Of a DNA stretch of 64,000 nucleotides, positions 11,229-20,311 are shown in pieces. The translations under genes and the position numbers were made by a program. Origin of the DNA: SAR202 cluster bacterium. Its GTDB lineage: Bacteria; Chloroflexota; Dehalococcoidia; Lucifugimonadales; VXLM01. The notes below the pieces were generated by a model. That model ran no database searches, was not told the origin of the DNA, and saw nothing but the letters and a program-made list of their open reading frames with translations. Every line of letters begins with the position of its first letter. Position 1 is the first letter of the stretch. The stretch spans positions 72,353-136,352 of the forward strand of contig JAKUTR010000003.1 in assembly GCA_022448725.1 (NCBI GenBank), given 5' to 3'.

Positions 11229-12242
11229 TCAACCAAAATGGAATACCAAAAAACTTGCTGATGCATACGTTCCCAGCAAAAGAACTGATTCCAAGGTGAT
11301 GAAGGTAGGACGTTCCTTCCTCGGTCGATTAACAACCGCCAACAGGACAACTGTCGTCATAGCAATTGCTAGAACTCCTGCAAGGGCATGAACGGGTGAG
11401 ACCGACGCCCAGATAGTTCCCTGGGTATACGCTATTTCGTCGGCAAACAAAACAAACCCCATGTTGAAGAGATTACTACCTAACAAATTGGTGACCGCCA
11501 TTTCAGGAGCGTTCAGACGCAGTGCTGCAATGGAAGTTACTACCTCGGGTAATGATGTGACCGCTGCTAAAAACTGAGTCCCCATAAAGCTTGCTCCCCA
11601 ACCCAACTCCGTTGCAAGCTGATCACCTACCACCGATAACCAAATTGCACCACCAACCACGATGGCGGCTGATGAAATATAAACTATGATCCCAATAGAA
11701 AGACGCTTGTTGGCGTAATCATCTCCACCATACTCACTCGGATTGGAGTCTTGTTTTTTTTCGTAGTTGTAGATAAAGAACATTGCAGCAAAAAACAGAC
11801 CCACGGCCATAAGAGATACGGGACTCAAGTACCACGTGCCAAATGAGGTGGTCATTCCGTGTAGCATCACCGCTATGGAAGCAATGGATATAATTCCAAC
11901 TCCAAGAGTCCCTACTACCAAAGAACTCATCCCCACATGATTGAGTAGGTAGCGGTTCCACCACAATACGTCTAATAACCCAATGATTAATAGATTGAAC
12001 AAACTACTGCCAAATGCTGAACCTACAGCCATGTCCGGTTCACCAACCCAGACAACTGAACTGACTCCTGTACCAAGTTCAGGCAAGGATGTTGCAGTTG
12101 CTAGTAAAACAATCCCAGCAAACGACCGTCCCAGTCCTGTCTTGATTGCAATGACGTCTGCAGATTTTGTTAGTTGAAGGGAAGCACCGACTATTATCGC
12201 CGCTGCAACACCAAGCTGTACCCAAAGAGCTACAAGATCCAA
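11229..12242 (-). CDS. CaCA-family sodium/calcium exchanger-like membrane protein
   Basis: A 337-residue integral membrane protein of the cation/Ca2+ antiporter family (Na_Ca_ex domains). The two inverted alpha-repeats are visible: 'LLATATSLPELGTG' around residues 46-59 and 'FLAAVTSLPEVVTS' around 224-237, followed by 'LLGSNLFNMGF'. The acidic Pro-Glu residues (E55, E233) are the ion-binding positions of the family. A hydrophilic loop at about 160-180 separates the halves. It starts at TTG (12242) with a GGAG seven bases upstream. It is the downstream member of a tandem pair with the gene at 12325-13329. The transported ion (Ca2+, Na+ or another cation) cannot be decided from sequence. Confidence 0.88.
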   Translation of the reverse strand: MDLVALWVQLGVAAAIIVGASLQLTKSADVIAIKTGLGRSFAGIVLLATATSLPELGTGVSSVVWVGEPDMAVGSAFGSSLFNLLIIGLLDVLWWNRYLLNHVGMSSLVVGTLGVGIISIASIAVMLHGMTTSFGTWYLSPVSLMAVGLFFAAMFFIYNYEKKQDSNPSEYGGDDYANKRLSIGIIVYISSAAIVVGGAIWLSVVGDQLATELGWGASFMGTQFLAAVTSLPEVVTSIAALRLNAPEMAVTNLLGSNLFNMGFVLFADEIAYTQGTIWASVSPVHALAGVLAIAMTTVVLLAVVNRPRKERPTFITLESVLLLGTYASASFLVFHFG

Positions 12243-12324
12243 TCTATCTCTCCTTATGCTCCTCTAGACCAACAACTTCGTACAATACGGCAAGCTGAAT
12301 CGGGGCCTTCAATCGAGGGGATCT

Positions 12325-13329
12325 TCAACCAAGTCGCCAAACGAGAAAACTAGCTGTCGCGTACATACCAACCAGTAGGACGGATGTAGCCTTTGAAAAA
12401 GTGAGCGAAACTTTACCTGCCCCACTGCGTATATGCAGAACCACAATCGTGGTCATTAGGACTGCTAAGACCCCAGTAACCACATGGATCGGCGAAATCA
12501 CCGCCCAGAAAGCTCCGTTAGTATAGGCTACGTCATCCAAGAACAGGACGAACCCCATATTGAAAATGTTGCTACCAAGTAGATTACTAATAGCGAGCTC
12601 TGGCGCATTTATACGAATAGCCGCGTACGACGTAGCTAGTTCTGGCAGTGAGGTCGCCGCAGCCAGGAACTGAGTTCCCATGAAACTTGCCTCCCAACCC
12701 ATCTCATCGGCAATGAAGTCGCCGACTGTCGCTAACCATATGGCTGCTCCAACAACTAGTAACGCGGCTAAGCCGTATAACAGGAACGAAGCTGACAGCC
12801 GTTTGTCAGCGTATTGCATATCCTCCGTAGCAACGGTGTCACCACTGGCTTCATTCCTGTAAATGACATACATCGCAACGATGAAAAAGCCGATAACACC
12901 GACCGATACAGGACTCAGGAACCAGTCGTCGAAAGGAGTCGGCGTACTATGTAGCTGAACAGCGAGCGTCGCGAGGACAGTCACCCCTATAGCTAACATC
13001 CCGACGATAACAGCAGATGAATTGACTTGACCCAAAAAAGTCCGATTCCACCACAGCAATTCCAGTAAGCCTACAATTAGCAGATTAAAAAGATTACTTC
13101 CAAAAGCGTCACCAGCTGCAAGGTCGGGTTCTCCCACAATAGAAATGGAACTTATTCCAGTGCCCAACTCGGGCAGTGAAGTAGCGGTAGCGAGTAGTAC
13201 GACCCCTACAAAAGATCGTCCAAGGCCCGTCTTCACTGCAATAACGTCCGATGCTCGTGTCAAAAACATTGCTGCAATGACAATAATTGTGGCGGCAAAT
13301 GCAAGCTGAATCCAGAGAAATATAAGCAA
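12325..13329 (-). CDS. CaCA-family sodium/calcium exchanger-like membrane protein (paralog)
   Basis: A 334-residue paralog of the neighbouring exchanger, similar along the whole length, for example 'KTGLGRSFVGVVLLATATSL' and 'FMGTQFLAAATSLPELATSY'. Both alpha-repeats keep the Pro-Glu ion-binding motif (E54 in the first). The start is TTG at 13329; no ATG is available without losing the first membrane segment. The 82-base gap to the next gene suggests co-transcription. Either the two proteins pair, or this is a recent duplication with divergent ion specificity; the sequence does not say which. Confidence 0.88.
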   Translation of the reverse strand: MLIFLWIQLAFAATIIVIAAMFLTRASDVIAVKTGLGRSFVGVVLLATATSLPELGTGISSISIVGEPDLAAGDAFGSNLFNLLIVGLLELLWWNRTFLGQVNSSAVIVGMLAIGVTVLATLAVQLHSTPTPFDDWFLSPVSVGVIGFFIVAMYVIYRNEASGDTVATEDMQYADKRLSASFLLYGLAALLVVGAAIWLATVGDFIADEMGWEASFMGTQFLAAATSLPELATSYAAIRINAPELAISNLLGSNIFNMGFVLFLDDVAYTNGAFWAVISPIHVVTGVLAVLMTTIVVLHIRSGAGKVSLTFSKATSVLLVGMYATASFLVWRLG

Positions 13330-13395
13330 CTAGGGCCTGCCTATTCTGTAAGATCTAATCAAGAGGTATTCTACGTTAAACCCCGGAAGCATACA

Positions 13396-14136
13396 TTAGG
13401 GTCGCTCCTGAAGCTTCTTGCGAGCAGTGTGGAGCCCCCCTAGCCTAAGACGCAACAGGCCTTTCAGATCCTCGAACGCCGTATTTAATATTCTTACACG
13501 GCTGTCAGGATCATCAACCCAGTGCACAGGGATCTCTTTGATACGAAAACCATTCTTCTCGGCCAGAATCAGCAGTTCTGTGTCAAAGAACCAACCCGTA
13601 TCCTGAACTACCGGAAGCAAGCTGTTGGCAGCTTCCCTTGATAAGGCTTTAAAGCCGCACTGTGCATCACGGAAACTTACAAAAAACAACGAGAAAACAA
13701 TCGAATTGTATACTCGTGATATTGCTTCTCGCAGAAGGGTTCTTCCAACTACGGTTGCCCCCTTCTTGAGCCTCGATCCAATAGCGACATCGTATCCTTC
13801 GATTGCAATTGAACTCACCAATGCGGGTAGAGTCTTAAGGTCCGTTGATAAGTCAACATCCATGTACACGACCACATCAGAATCACTTTCAAGCCAAGCA
13901 GACTTGAGGGCTCTGCCTCGTCCTCGGTCCTCTATTCGATGGTACTGGACTCTCAGAAATTCTCGAGAAAGGGATCGAGAAACTTCAGGAGTTCTGTCTG
14001 TAGAACCATTGTCAGCGATAACGATTGTCCACTCGTAGTCTTCCATCTGGGTTGTCATGAACGCGTGGAGTCGTGTTAATGATGACTGCAACGCATCCTC
14101 CTCGTTCAGAACAGGTATGACAACATCCAATGTCAC
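13396..14136 (-). CDS. GT2-family glycosyltransferase, polyprenyl-phosphate sugar transferase type
   Basis: A 246-residue GT-A fold glycosyltransferase. It opens with 'VVIPVLNEED', then 'IADNGSTDRT', and has the metal-binding DxD as 'YMDVDLSTD' (D93, D95). 'DAQCGFKALSREAA' and 'GWFFDTELL' are typical of dolichyl/polyprenyl-phosphate beta-glucosyltransferases (ALG5/DPM1-like). There is no C-terminal membrane segment, so it is probably peripheral at the inner membrane, making a lipid-linked sugar donor. The donor sugar and final acceptor are unknown, and no glycan cluster surrounds it. Confidence 0.87.
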   Translation of the reverse strand: MTLDVVIPVLNEEDALQSSLTRLHAFMTTQMEDYEWTIVIADNGSTDRTPEVSRSLSREFLRVQYHRIEDRGRGRALKSAWLESDSDVVVYMDVDLSTDLKTLPALVSSIAIEGYDVAIGSRLKKGATVVGRTLLREAISRVYNSIVFSLFFVSFRDAQCGFKALSREAANSLLPVVQDTGWFFDTELLILAEKNGFRIKEIPVHWVDDPDSRVRILNTAFEDLKGLLRLRLGGLHTARKKLQERP

Positions 14137-14330
14137 TGCTATAGAGCTCCCATCTCATGTGTCGCAAACTGTATCAACTGTACGTCTTACGATCAGGTAT
14201 CGGGGCCGATGCCAAACCCTTAAATGCAACCGGCAAGATACGTGAGGCTTTCTAGTCATCTAAGTGCTGCTACGCTGAAATTGTAATTAACTCTAGGATA
14301 ATTAAACCTGCAGAAACAGAGTTCAGACCT

Positions 14331-14657
14331 TTAAGTCTTTAGTCTCTCTTCAAAAAAGTCGGACGCTTGCATCATCTGGTTCCTTTGCCGGAGTATCAGG
14401 TCCTTAACCCTAGGCGTATAGTCATTTATCCATTGAGGGTCTTTCCGGAAAGATTCGCGGGCCTCCTGATAATGAGAGTAGTCCCGGTAGGCCCAAATAT
14501 GGATAACTTGGTTCTGCTCTCCAATATCAGAGAAGTACCAACCAGCCAGTCGCACTCCGTATCTTTCGCGAACAGGGAGCGCTACCTCTCGAACCGCTTC
14601 CATATACTCGGGCACGTGCCCCATCGATATATCGTATGTTCGCACATCAAATATCAT
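14331..14657 (-). CDS. NIPSNAP family protein
   Basis: A 108-residue alpha/beta-barrel (dimeric ferredoxin-like) protein of the NIPSNAP family. Characteristic are 'FDVRTYDISMGHVPEYMEA', 'GWYFSDIGEQNQVIHIWAY' and 'ARESFRKDPQW'. The function of bacterial members is not established. The ATG has AGGAGT just upstream, inside the end of the preceding SDR gene, and only three bases separate the two genes. It therefore appears to be the last gene of a three-gene operon with the two SDRs. Confidence 0.88.
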   Translation of the reverse strand: MIFDVRTYDISMGHVPEYMEAVREVALPVRERYGVRLAGWYFSDIGEQNQVIHIWAYRDYSHYQEARESFRKDPQWINDYTPRVKDLILRQRNQMMQASDFFEERLKT

Positions 14658-14660
14658 AGG

Positions 14661-15605
14661 TCACTCCTCTTTGGGTGCCGGGTTTACTAGACCAACAGCC
14701 AACGATATAGGTGCCACACTCTCTATCTCCTCGAGTGTCCACTGTCCCTCTCCCTTATAAACACTCTTGGTAGGGAAACGACGAAAGTACCGTGACATCG
14801 ACCATCCATGGGTTCCGATGACTTCCCCGTTTATCGCCCCTCCTACTTCTGTACACAGGTAGACGATCTTAGCTGCGTTACTCTCTGGTACAAGTGCCTC
14901 TTCTGGTTCTGGTGAAGCAACCAAATCGGCCACTGGGTAGCTTCCAGGTGATTTCTGGGCTTGTTCTCGAAGCCACTCTCTCGCACTATCAGGTATCGAA
15001 GCAACCATTCTAGTACTGCCGCCTGGATAGACCGCGTTGACTGAAATATTGTAGTCGCCCAACTCTCCCGCCAACGAGCGTGCAAGCCCAACTACGCCCT
15101 CTTTAGCAGCTGAATAGTTAGACTGCCCTGGCGACCCGAGAGCGGATATCGATGAGAAAAGAACGACCCGCCCGTAGTTTTGGTCAACCATGTAAGGTAA
15201 CGCTTGACGAGTAACATTAAAGCTGCCTAATAGGTGGACGCGTATAACCGCTTCCCACTCTTGGGGGCTCATATTAAACACCATGCGGTCGCGGAGAATT
15301 CCTGCAGCATTACAGAGAATATCAACTCTCCCAAACTCTGCGAGAGCCATTTCAACAATTTTGCCTGCAGATCCAAATTCGGCTACTGAGTCGTAATTGG
15401 CAGATGCAGTCCCCCCATCTTCACGTATCTCAGACACTACTGCATCTGCTGGAGAAACTGAACTGCTTGCTCCTTCGACCGAGCCTCCCAGGTCGTTTAC
15501 TATAACGGAGGCTCCCTCTTCAGCTAGAAGCTTTGCAACACTCCGACCAATGCCGCGGCCCGCTCCAGTTACAATAGCAACTCGGTGTTCGAGTCTCTGG
15601 CCCAC
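14661..15605 (-). CDS. short-chain dehydrogenase/reductase, catalytically complete
   Basis: A 314-residue SDR with N-terminal NAD(P) motif 'VTGAGRGIG' (13-21), 'NAAG' (99-102), a Ser in 'LFSSIS' and the YxxxK pair Y164/K168 in 'SNYSAAKEGV'. A C-terminal extension of about 60 residues, including 'KGEGQWTLEEIE', is shared with the next gene upstream. It resembles the hydroxyacyl-CoA dehydrogenases of MFE-2/17-beta-HSD4 type; 'VNDLGGS' after strand 2 supports that comparison. Its start lies one base after the stop of the upstream SDR, so translation is probably coupled. The likely role is oxidation of a hydroxy-acyl thioester or similar alcohol; the substrate is unknown. Confidence 0.9.
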   Translation of the reverse strand: MGQRLEHRVAIVTGAGRGIGRSVAKLLAEEGASVIVNDLGGSVEGASSSVSPADAVVSEIREDGGTASANYDSVAEFGSAGKIVEMALAEFGRVDILCNAAGILRDRMVFNMSPQEWEAVIRVHLLGSFNVTRQALPYMVDQNYGRVVLFSSISALGSPGQSNYSAAKEGVVGLARSLAGELGDYNISVNAVYPGGSTRMVASIPDSAREWLREQAQKSPGSYPVADLVASPEPEEALVPESNAAKIVYLCTEVGGAINGEVIGTHGWSMSRYFRRFPTKSVYKGEGQWTLEEIESVAPISLAVGLVNPAPKEE

Positions 15606-15606
15606 T

Positions 15607-16437
15607 CTACTGTTTCTCCCAATCCATCAGCCGAGGGACAAACCTGTCCATTTCATCCATCGTAAACTGGCCTTCTTTATGAATGCTTCGCCTAATCATA
15701 GGGTTTGAGAAAAGTGAGATCTCGTTTCCCTGAACTCCAAATACGTTCCCGTTTGCGTTTGGCATTAGATCGGTACACAGTAGAGAAGCGAGTACACCGG
15801 CTGTATTAAACTCGCTATCCTGGCTGCCAGTATCTAGATCTCTAGCAGCCGACAGAGGAAGTGAAACTGCATTGCACAACACCCCGTACTTCCCGAGATC
15901 ACGGGCAACCGTACGCGTCAATCCAACAATAGCCTCTGAGGCGGCTCCGAAGTTAGCAGCACCTCCACCCAGTCCGGCTTCCGAGGTAATATTAACTATA
16001 TTTCCACTACGCTGTTGCCGAAACTGAACGGCTGCAAATCTTATCAGCATAAAAGAAGTGGTCACATTCGCTTCGACGACGCCCTCAAATTCGTCGGGTG
16101 TCATATCTAAAAAAGGCGAGTCAATTCGCAAACCGACGTTATTGATGATGATATCCAGCCCGCCCAATTCATCCACTGCGCGAGCAACCAGGGCCTCAGC
16201 TCCTTCCGGGGTAGAGACATCTTCATGATCAGTGACACCCTGCCCTCCGGTAGAGGTGATCATAGCAATAACTTCATCCGAAGATTGTTGGATTTCTCCA
16301 ACTTCTCGATGGTATTTCGGATTGTCATTCGCCAAAACAGCCGCTCCTTCGGATGCCAATATCAACGCAGCCGCGCGGCCAACACCCCGCCCCACTCCAG
16401 TAACAACTGCAACCTTCCCTTTAAATCGCCCGCTCAT
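15607..16437 (-). CDS. SDR-family protein lacking catalytic Tyr and Lys
   Basis: A 276-residue SDR fold protein. The cofactor motif 'VTGVGRGVG' (12-20) and 'NNVG' are present. At the active site, where the partner has Tyr-x3-Lys, this protein has 'NFGAASEAIVGL', with Phe163 and Ser167 replacing the two essential residues. The rest of the fold, including 'ARDLGKYGVLCNAVS', and the C-terminal extension 'SIHKEGQFTMDEMDRFVP' are well preserved, so this is not a decaying pseudogene. It is immediately upstream of the active SDR. The inference is a structural or regulatory subunit of a hetero-oligomer, as known for the inactive subunit BbsC of BbsCD. Confidence 0.87.
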   Translation of the reverse strand: MSGRFKGKVAVVTGVGRGVGRAAALILASEGAAVLANDNPKYHREVGEIQQSSDEVIAMITSTGGQGVTDHEDVSTPEGAEALVARAVDELGGLDIIINNVGLRIDSPFLDMTPDEFEGVVEANVTTSFMLIRFAAVQFRQQRSGNIVNITSEAGLGGGAANFGAASEAIVGLTRTVARDLGKYGVLCNAVSLPLSAARDLDTGSQDSEFNTAGVLASLLCTDLMPNANGNVFGVQGNEISLFSNPMIRRSIHKEGQFTMDEMDRFVPRLMDWEKQ

Positions 16438-16570
16438 TTCCCCTCACTAGTTTCGAAAGTATCAGTGTACTGACGAACTCGAATTAGTGTGAGTGATCTC
16501 TTGGCTTGGCCTATATTCGAAGACATAAGAATTGAAATAACTTACACCGTAGAGGGTTGAAATAAGAACG

Positions 16571-17986
16571 CTAGTCGACCACAGAATCTACCGCCGTCGA
16601 ATTGGTCCCAAACCGCAAAACCAAGAACCCAATAACTCCAGATATTAGAGAACCAACTAAAATTCCAATCTTTGCTTCGGAGCCCAACGCCCCATCAGTA
16701 AAGGCGAGATTAGAGATGAATAATGACATCGTGAAACCGATCCCTCCAAGAATGCCAACACCGTAAAGATGACGCCAACTTACGCCAAATGGTAGTTCAG
16801 CAATTCCCCATCGAATGCTTGCCCAGGCCGACAGGGCAATACCAACTTGTTTACCTATAACAAGCCCGGCTACTATTCCGAGGTTGATCGGTTGTAAGAG
16901 TGCGTCCCAAAAATCTCCCTGAATATGAACGCCGGCGTTTGCCAGAGCAAATAAAGGCATGATGAAAAAGGCGACGTAGGGAGTAAGAAGATGCTCGAAG
17001 CGGTGGAGGGGTGATTCCATTTGATGAACCACTGTTTCAAACTCTTGCAGAGCAGCTTTTTGGTCATGGGATGCTCGGATCGTATCCCTATCAGATTCAC
17101 AACGCTCAAGTAGTGCCAGCAGATCTCGACAACGGGACACAAAATCTGGTGTCTTCACCCTTATCTTGATCGGCACAGTCGCAGCAACAAGGACTCCCGC
17201 TACAGTCGCGTGCACACCAGATTCAAGGAACGCAAACCAGACAAGAACACCGACGAAGGCATAGACTATCAGGCTACGGACACCAAGCATGTTTATTACC
17301 GAAAGCACTACCAACAACGCAGCGCCTACTCCCAGAGCCCCCCACGCAATGTCGCCCGTATAGAAAACCGCTATCACGATAACTGCCCCGATATCATCAA
17401 TAATCGCTACTGCTGTCAAAAATACTTTGAGCGCAATTGGCACCCTACTACCGAGCAGGGATAGGACTCCAAGGCTAAACGCGATGTCGGTCGCCATTGG
17501 TACGCCCCAGCCTCGAGATGCCTCACCTTCTGTGTTCAAAGCGATATAGATTACCGCTGGGACAACCATCCCCCCCACTGCTGCGACTATTGGAAGAGTC
17601 GATTTCCTGAGGGAAACTAATTCTCCGACCAACATGGCTCTTTTAATCTCTAAGCCCACGACGAAGAAAAAAACCACCATGAGTGCATCATTGATCCATA
17701 TCTCAAGAGGCTCATCCATCACAAATCGGCCTAAACCTATCTTGAGATGAGTCTCCCAAACAGCCTCGTATCCGTGGCCCCAGGATGAGTTAGCCCATAT
17801 AAGTGCCACAACTGCTGCTGTAAAAAGTACGATTCCACTCGCAGCCTCTTGTCGAGCAAAATTCTGGAAGGGCTGGATGAGACGATTAAGGGGCTGCCTT
17901 GTGGCGACTTCTGAATTTTGGTTCATTGCATCTTGTTGGAAATCATCCAGATCTTCGGGCATCTTATCATTGAAGAAGTTGCCCAA
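16571..17986 (-). CDS. nhaA: Na+/H+ antiporter NhaA
   Basis: Inner-membrane antiporter exporting Na+ in exchange for protons. The conserved blocks are 'NDALMVVFFFVVGLEIKRA' (99-117), 'PMATDIAFSLGVLSLLGS' (163-180) with Asp167, and 'AIIDDIGAV' with the ion-binding pair D197/D198. The C-terminal half has 'GIGFTMSLFISNLAF'. A hydrophilic stretch at about residues 285-325 is longer than in E. coli NhaA. The frame opens at a TTG (17986); the first ATG is at 17962. Neither has a clear ribosome binding site. An antiporter fits a marine habitat. Confidence 0.95.
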   Translation of the reverse strand: MGNFFNDKMPEDLDDFQQDAMNQNSEVATRQPLNRLIQPFQNFARQEAASGIVLFTAAVVALIWANSSWGHGYEAVWETHLKIGLGRFVMDEPLEIWINDALMVVFFFVVGLEIKRAMLVGELVSLRKSTLPIVAAVGGMVVPAVIYIALNTEGEASRGWGVPMATDIAFSLGVLSLLGSRVPIALKVFLTAVAIIDDIGAVIVIAVFYTGDIAWGALGVGAALLVVLSVINMLGVRSLIVYAFVGVLVWFAFLESGVHATVAGVLVAATVPIKIRVKTPDFVSRCRDLLALLERCESDRDTIRASHDQKAALQEFETVVHQMESPLHRFEHLLTPYVAFFIMPLFALANAGVHIQGDFWDALLQPINLGIVAGLVIGKQVGIALSAWASIRWGIAELPFGVSWRHLYGVGILGGIGFTMSLFISNLAFTDGALGSEAKIGILVGSLISGVIGFLVLRFGTNSTAVDSVVD

Positions 17987-18248
17987 GTACTAATATACAA
18001 ATATGAGAACAGCCTGGCTTACCAAAAAGTATAAGCCCGAGTTAGAGTTCCCCGATTATGAGTTCAAAATCGACTAGGTAGCTACATCTCCAAAAGGCAA
18101 CATTCTCTTAATCATCCTTAAAATATCGCGGCGTTACAGGCACCTTCACACAGATCGCGGGATACGCCTCAAAAAGTTACCCTACGATTGATGGCCGTTC
18201 CTCTTTAGAAAATTGCACCATGTGAGTAATCCTAGGTACAATCCTCAT

Positions 18249-19037
18249 ATGGTTTCGCCTGAGCGGGCGTCGATGCTCTTCATCATACTGGCTACTCTGG
18301 GCCTGGTAATCGCGTGTAGTTCTCGCAATGATCCTCGGCTCTCAGCAGGAGAGATCGCGACTCCTACCCCTGCTAAAGGACAACCGACGGCTACCCCTAC
18401 GCCCGGAGCTCTCGGGGATCAGGCAGCCAGCGACGAAGCCAGCGTCTTTGGATTCGAGTATACAAACGAAGGTGACCCCATTCGTATTGCAGCTTGGGAG
18501 CACAATCAAATTGATTTGATCAATCAGCTTGTTGGATACATCCTGGTACAGGGGTACCTCTATGACATCGAGCTGGTCGACCTAACTAAGCCCGAGGCCG
18601 GCTCGAGCCTAGAAGATGGAACGGTTGACATCATACTTTCAATCTCTAAAACTGAATTTAGTGACTGGTATAACCGGGTCGCTGATTCTGGGGAGGTACT
18701 AGATATCGGATCGCTATACGGCGATAGTTCTAACGATCGTGTCATCGTTCACCCGAGTTTGATTAACCGGCTACCGGAAAGTGTAGACATCATCAGCCGT
18801 ATTCAGCCTGGAGAAGAAATACTGAATGATCTTGCTGGACGTATCAAAGGCGGAAGGCTCGGGCTAAAGTCTAATGTTGCGGTACAAATATACTTGAAAC
18901 AGCACGAGGACCAGTGGTCTCAGTGGCTAACTGCTGAAGCATATGCAGGAGTTAAAAGTGCCATAGAGACTGGCCGAACTGGTTTATTTAGAAAATGCCT
19001 GCAGGGTAATGGGCCAAACGTCTTCTACTGCAAGTAA
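18249..19037 (+). CDS. substrate-binding-type lipoprotein (glycine-betaine-binding-like), orphan
   Basis: A 262-residue predicted lipoprotein. The signal 'MLFIILATLGLVIACSS' has a lipobox with Cys23, followed by a Thr/Pro linker ('TPTPAKGQPTATPTPG'). The core, beginning 'IRIAAWEHNQIDLINQLVGY' near residue 80, resembles the OpuAC-like glycine-betaine/choline-binding fold, but it is shorter than the usual ~280 residues and has no permease or ATPase beside it. Two Cys near the C-terminus ('RKCLQGNGPNVFYCK') could form a disulfide. The open frame starts at TTG 18213; the ATG at 18249 gives a more normal signal peptide. A clear paralog is at 29600-30460. The function is inferred and the ligand unknown. 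Confidence 0.8.
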   Translation: MVSPERASMLFIILATLGLVIACSSRNDPRLSAGEIATPTPAKGQPTATPTPGALGDQAASDEASVFGFEYTNEGDPIRIAAWEHNQIDLINQLVGYILVQGYLYDIELVDLTKPEAGSSLEDGTVDIILSISKTEFSDWYNRVADSGEVLDIGSLYGDSSNDRVIVHPSLINRLPESVDIISRIQPGEEILNDLAGRIKGGRLGLKSNVAVQIYLKQHEDQWSQWLTAEAYAGVKSAIETGRTGLFRKCLQGNGPNVFYCK

Positions 19038-19079
19038 GCTTCTGTTCGCTGACTACACCAGAGAATAGGAATCCATCTT

Positions 19080-20201
19080 ATGCCTGGTATCGAGCAACAG
19101 ATCAAGTCCCTAGCCTACGATCAGGGATTTAACATAATCAAGATAACCAACGCGGAACCGTTCTTACGGGACGAGCAAGCTGCCCTGCAACGAGTTCGAG
19201 ATGGCCTCATGGATGGCTTACCTTGGTACACCGAAGAGCGTGTCCACAAGGCCAATCACCCCGAATTACTCATAGATAAACCAAAAACTATTATCTCGGT
19301 CGCTTTAAGCTATAACTATGGAGACAGTGCTGTAGAAGACGACCGGCTGCAAGGTAAGATCGCCAAGTACGCTTGGGGTGATGACTACCATGACGTTATG
19401 AAGAAGAAATTACGCATCCTCGCGGACGGCCTGCCAAAGATCGCAGGTCATCCAGTCGGAACACGAATCTTCGTTGACGATGGTCCTATGAACGACCGCG
19501 CTGCGGCAGAGAGAGCGGGATTAGGATGGTTCGGAAAGAATACAAACATCCTTACACCGAGTCATGGTTCGTGGGTACTACTGGGCCAAATCATCACTGA
19601 CCTAGCCCTGAAAACTGATTTGCCTTTGGCAAAGAACTGCGGAGAGTGTGTTCGCTGTATCGACGACTGTCCTACCGGCGCGATTGTTGCACCCTTCGTT
19701 ATTGACAATACGAAATGTATCTCTTACCTAACTATAGAGTTACGTGGTTCCATCCCCCGTAACCTCCGCCCACTCATGGGTGACTGGATTTTTGGCTGTG
19801 ATATTTGTCAGGACGTGTGTCCCGTGAACGTCAAAGCGGCTAAGAGTGCGGAACCATCCTTTACCAAGCGGCACGATTTTGATGCCCCTTCACTGCTACC
19901 GTTACTTGAACTTGACGACCAAACGTTTCGTGCACGGTTCCATAAGAGCCCGATCAAACGCGCCAAACGGGTGGGACTCCAACGCAACGTTTGTGTTGCA
20001 CTAGGCAACATTGGAGACCCCGTAGCAATACCAGCTCTCAAGAAGGTCCTCAACTCACTGGAACCACTCGTGCGCGAGCATGCTGCGTGGGCCCTCGGCC
20101 GCATAGGTGGCGACGAAGCACTAGCTGCCCTACGAGATACATCTGCCTCTGACCCTGATCCAGAAGTGCGGAAAGAAGCAGCCAAATCTCTACTCAACTA
20201 G
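19080..20201 (+). CDS. queG: epoxyqueuosine reductase
   Basis: A 373-residue QueG, the cobalamin- and iron-sulfur-dependent enzyme that converts epoxyqueuosine to queuosine in tRNA anticodons. Two ferredoxin-like cysteine clusters are seen: 'CGECVRCIDDCPTG' (C187, C190, C193, C197) and 'CDICQDVCPVN' (C240, C243, C247). 'RIFVDDGPMNDRAAAERAGL' is the catalytic region carrying the conserved Asp. Residues from about 290 onward form HEAT-like repeats ('LEPLVREHAAWALGRIGGDE'), as in full-length QueG. It follows the lipoprotein gene by 42 bases; the association looks incidental. Confidence 0.95.
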   Translation: MPGIEQQIKSLAYDQGFNIIKITNAEPFLRDEQAALQRVRDGLMDGLPWYTEERVHKANHPELLIDKPKTIISVALSYNYGDSAVEDDRLQGKIAKYAWGDDYHDVMKKKLRILADGLPKIAGHPVGTRIFVDDGPMNDRAAAERAGLGWFGKNTNILTPSHGSWVLLGQIITDLALKTDLPLAKNCGECVRCIDDCPTGAIVAPFVIDNTKCISYLTIELRGSIPRNLRPLMGDWIFGCDICQDVCPVNVKAAKSAEPSFTKRHDFDAPSLLPLLELDDQTFRARFHKSPIKRAKRVGLQRNVCVALGNIGDPVAIPALKKVLNSLEPLVREHAAWALGRIGGDEALAALRDTSASDPDPEVRKEAAKSLLN

Positions 20202-20311
20202 TTAATTCCTCTTTACCCTCTGAACCTGAGAAGTGAGTCATAGTTATATTGGCAGGTTACGGTCGGATATAAACCATGGGTCATGTCGCTAAGCGTACAT
20301 ACCGCGTTCGG

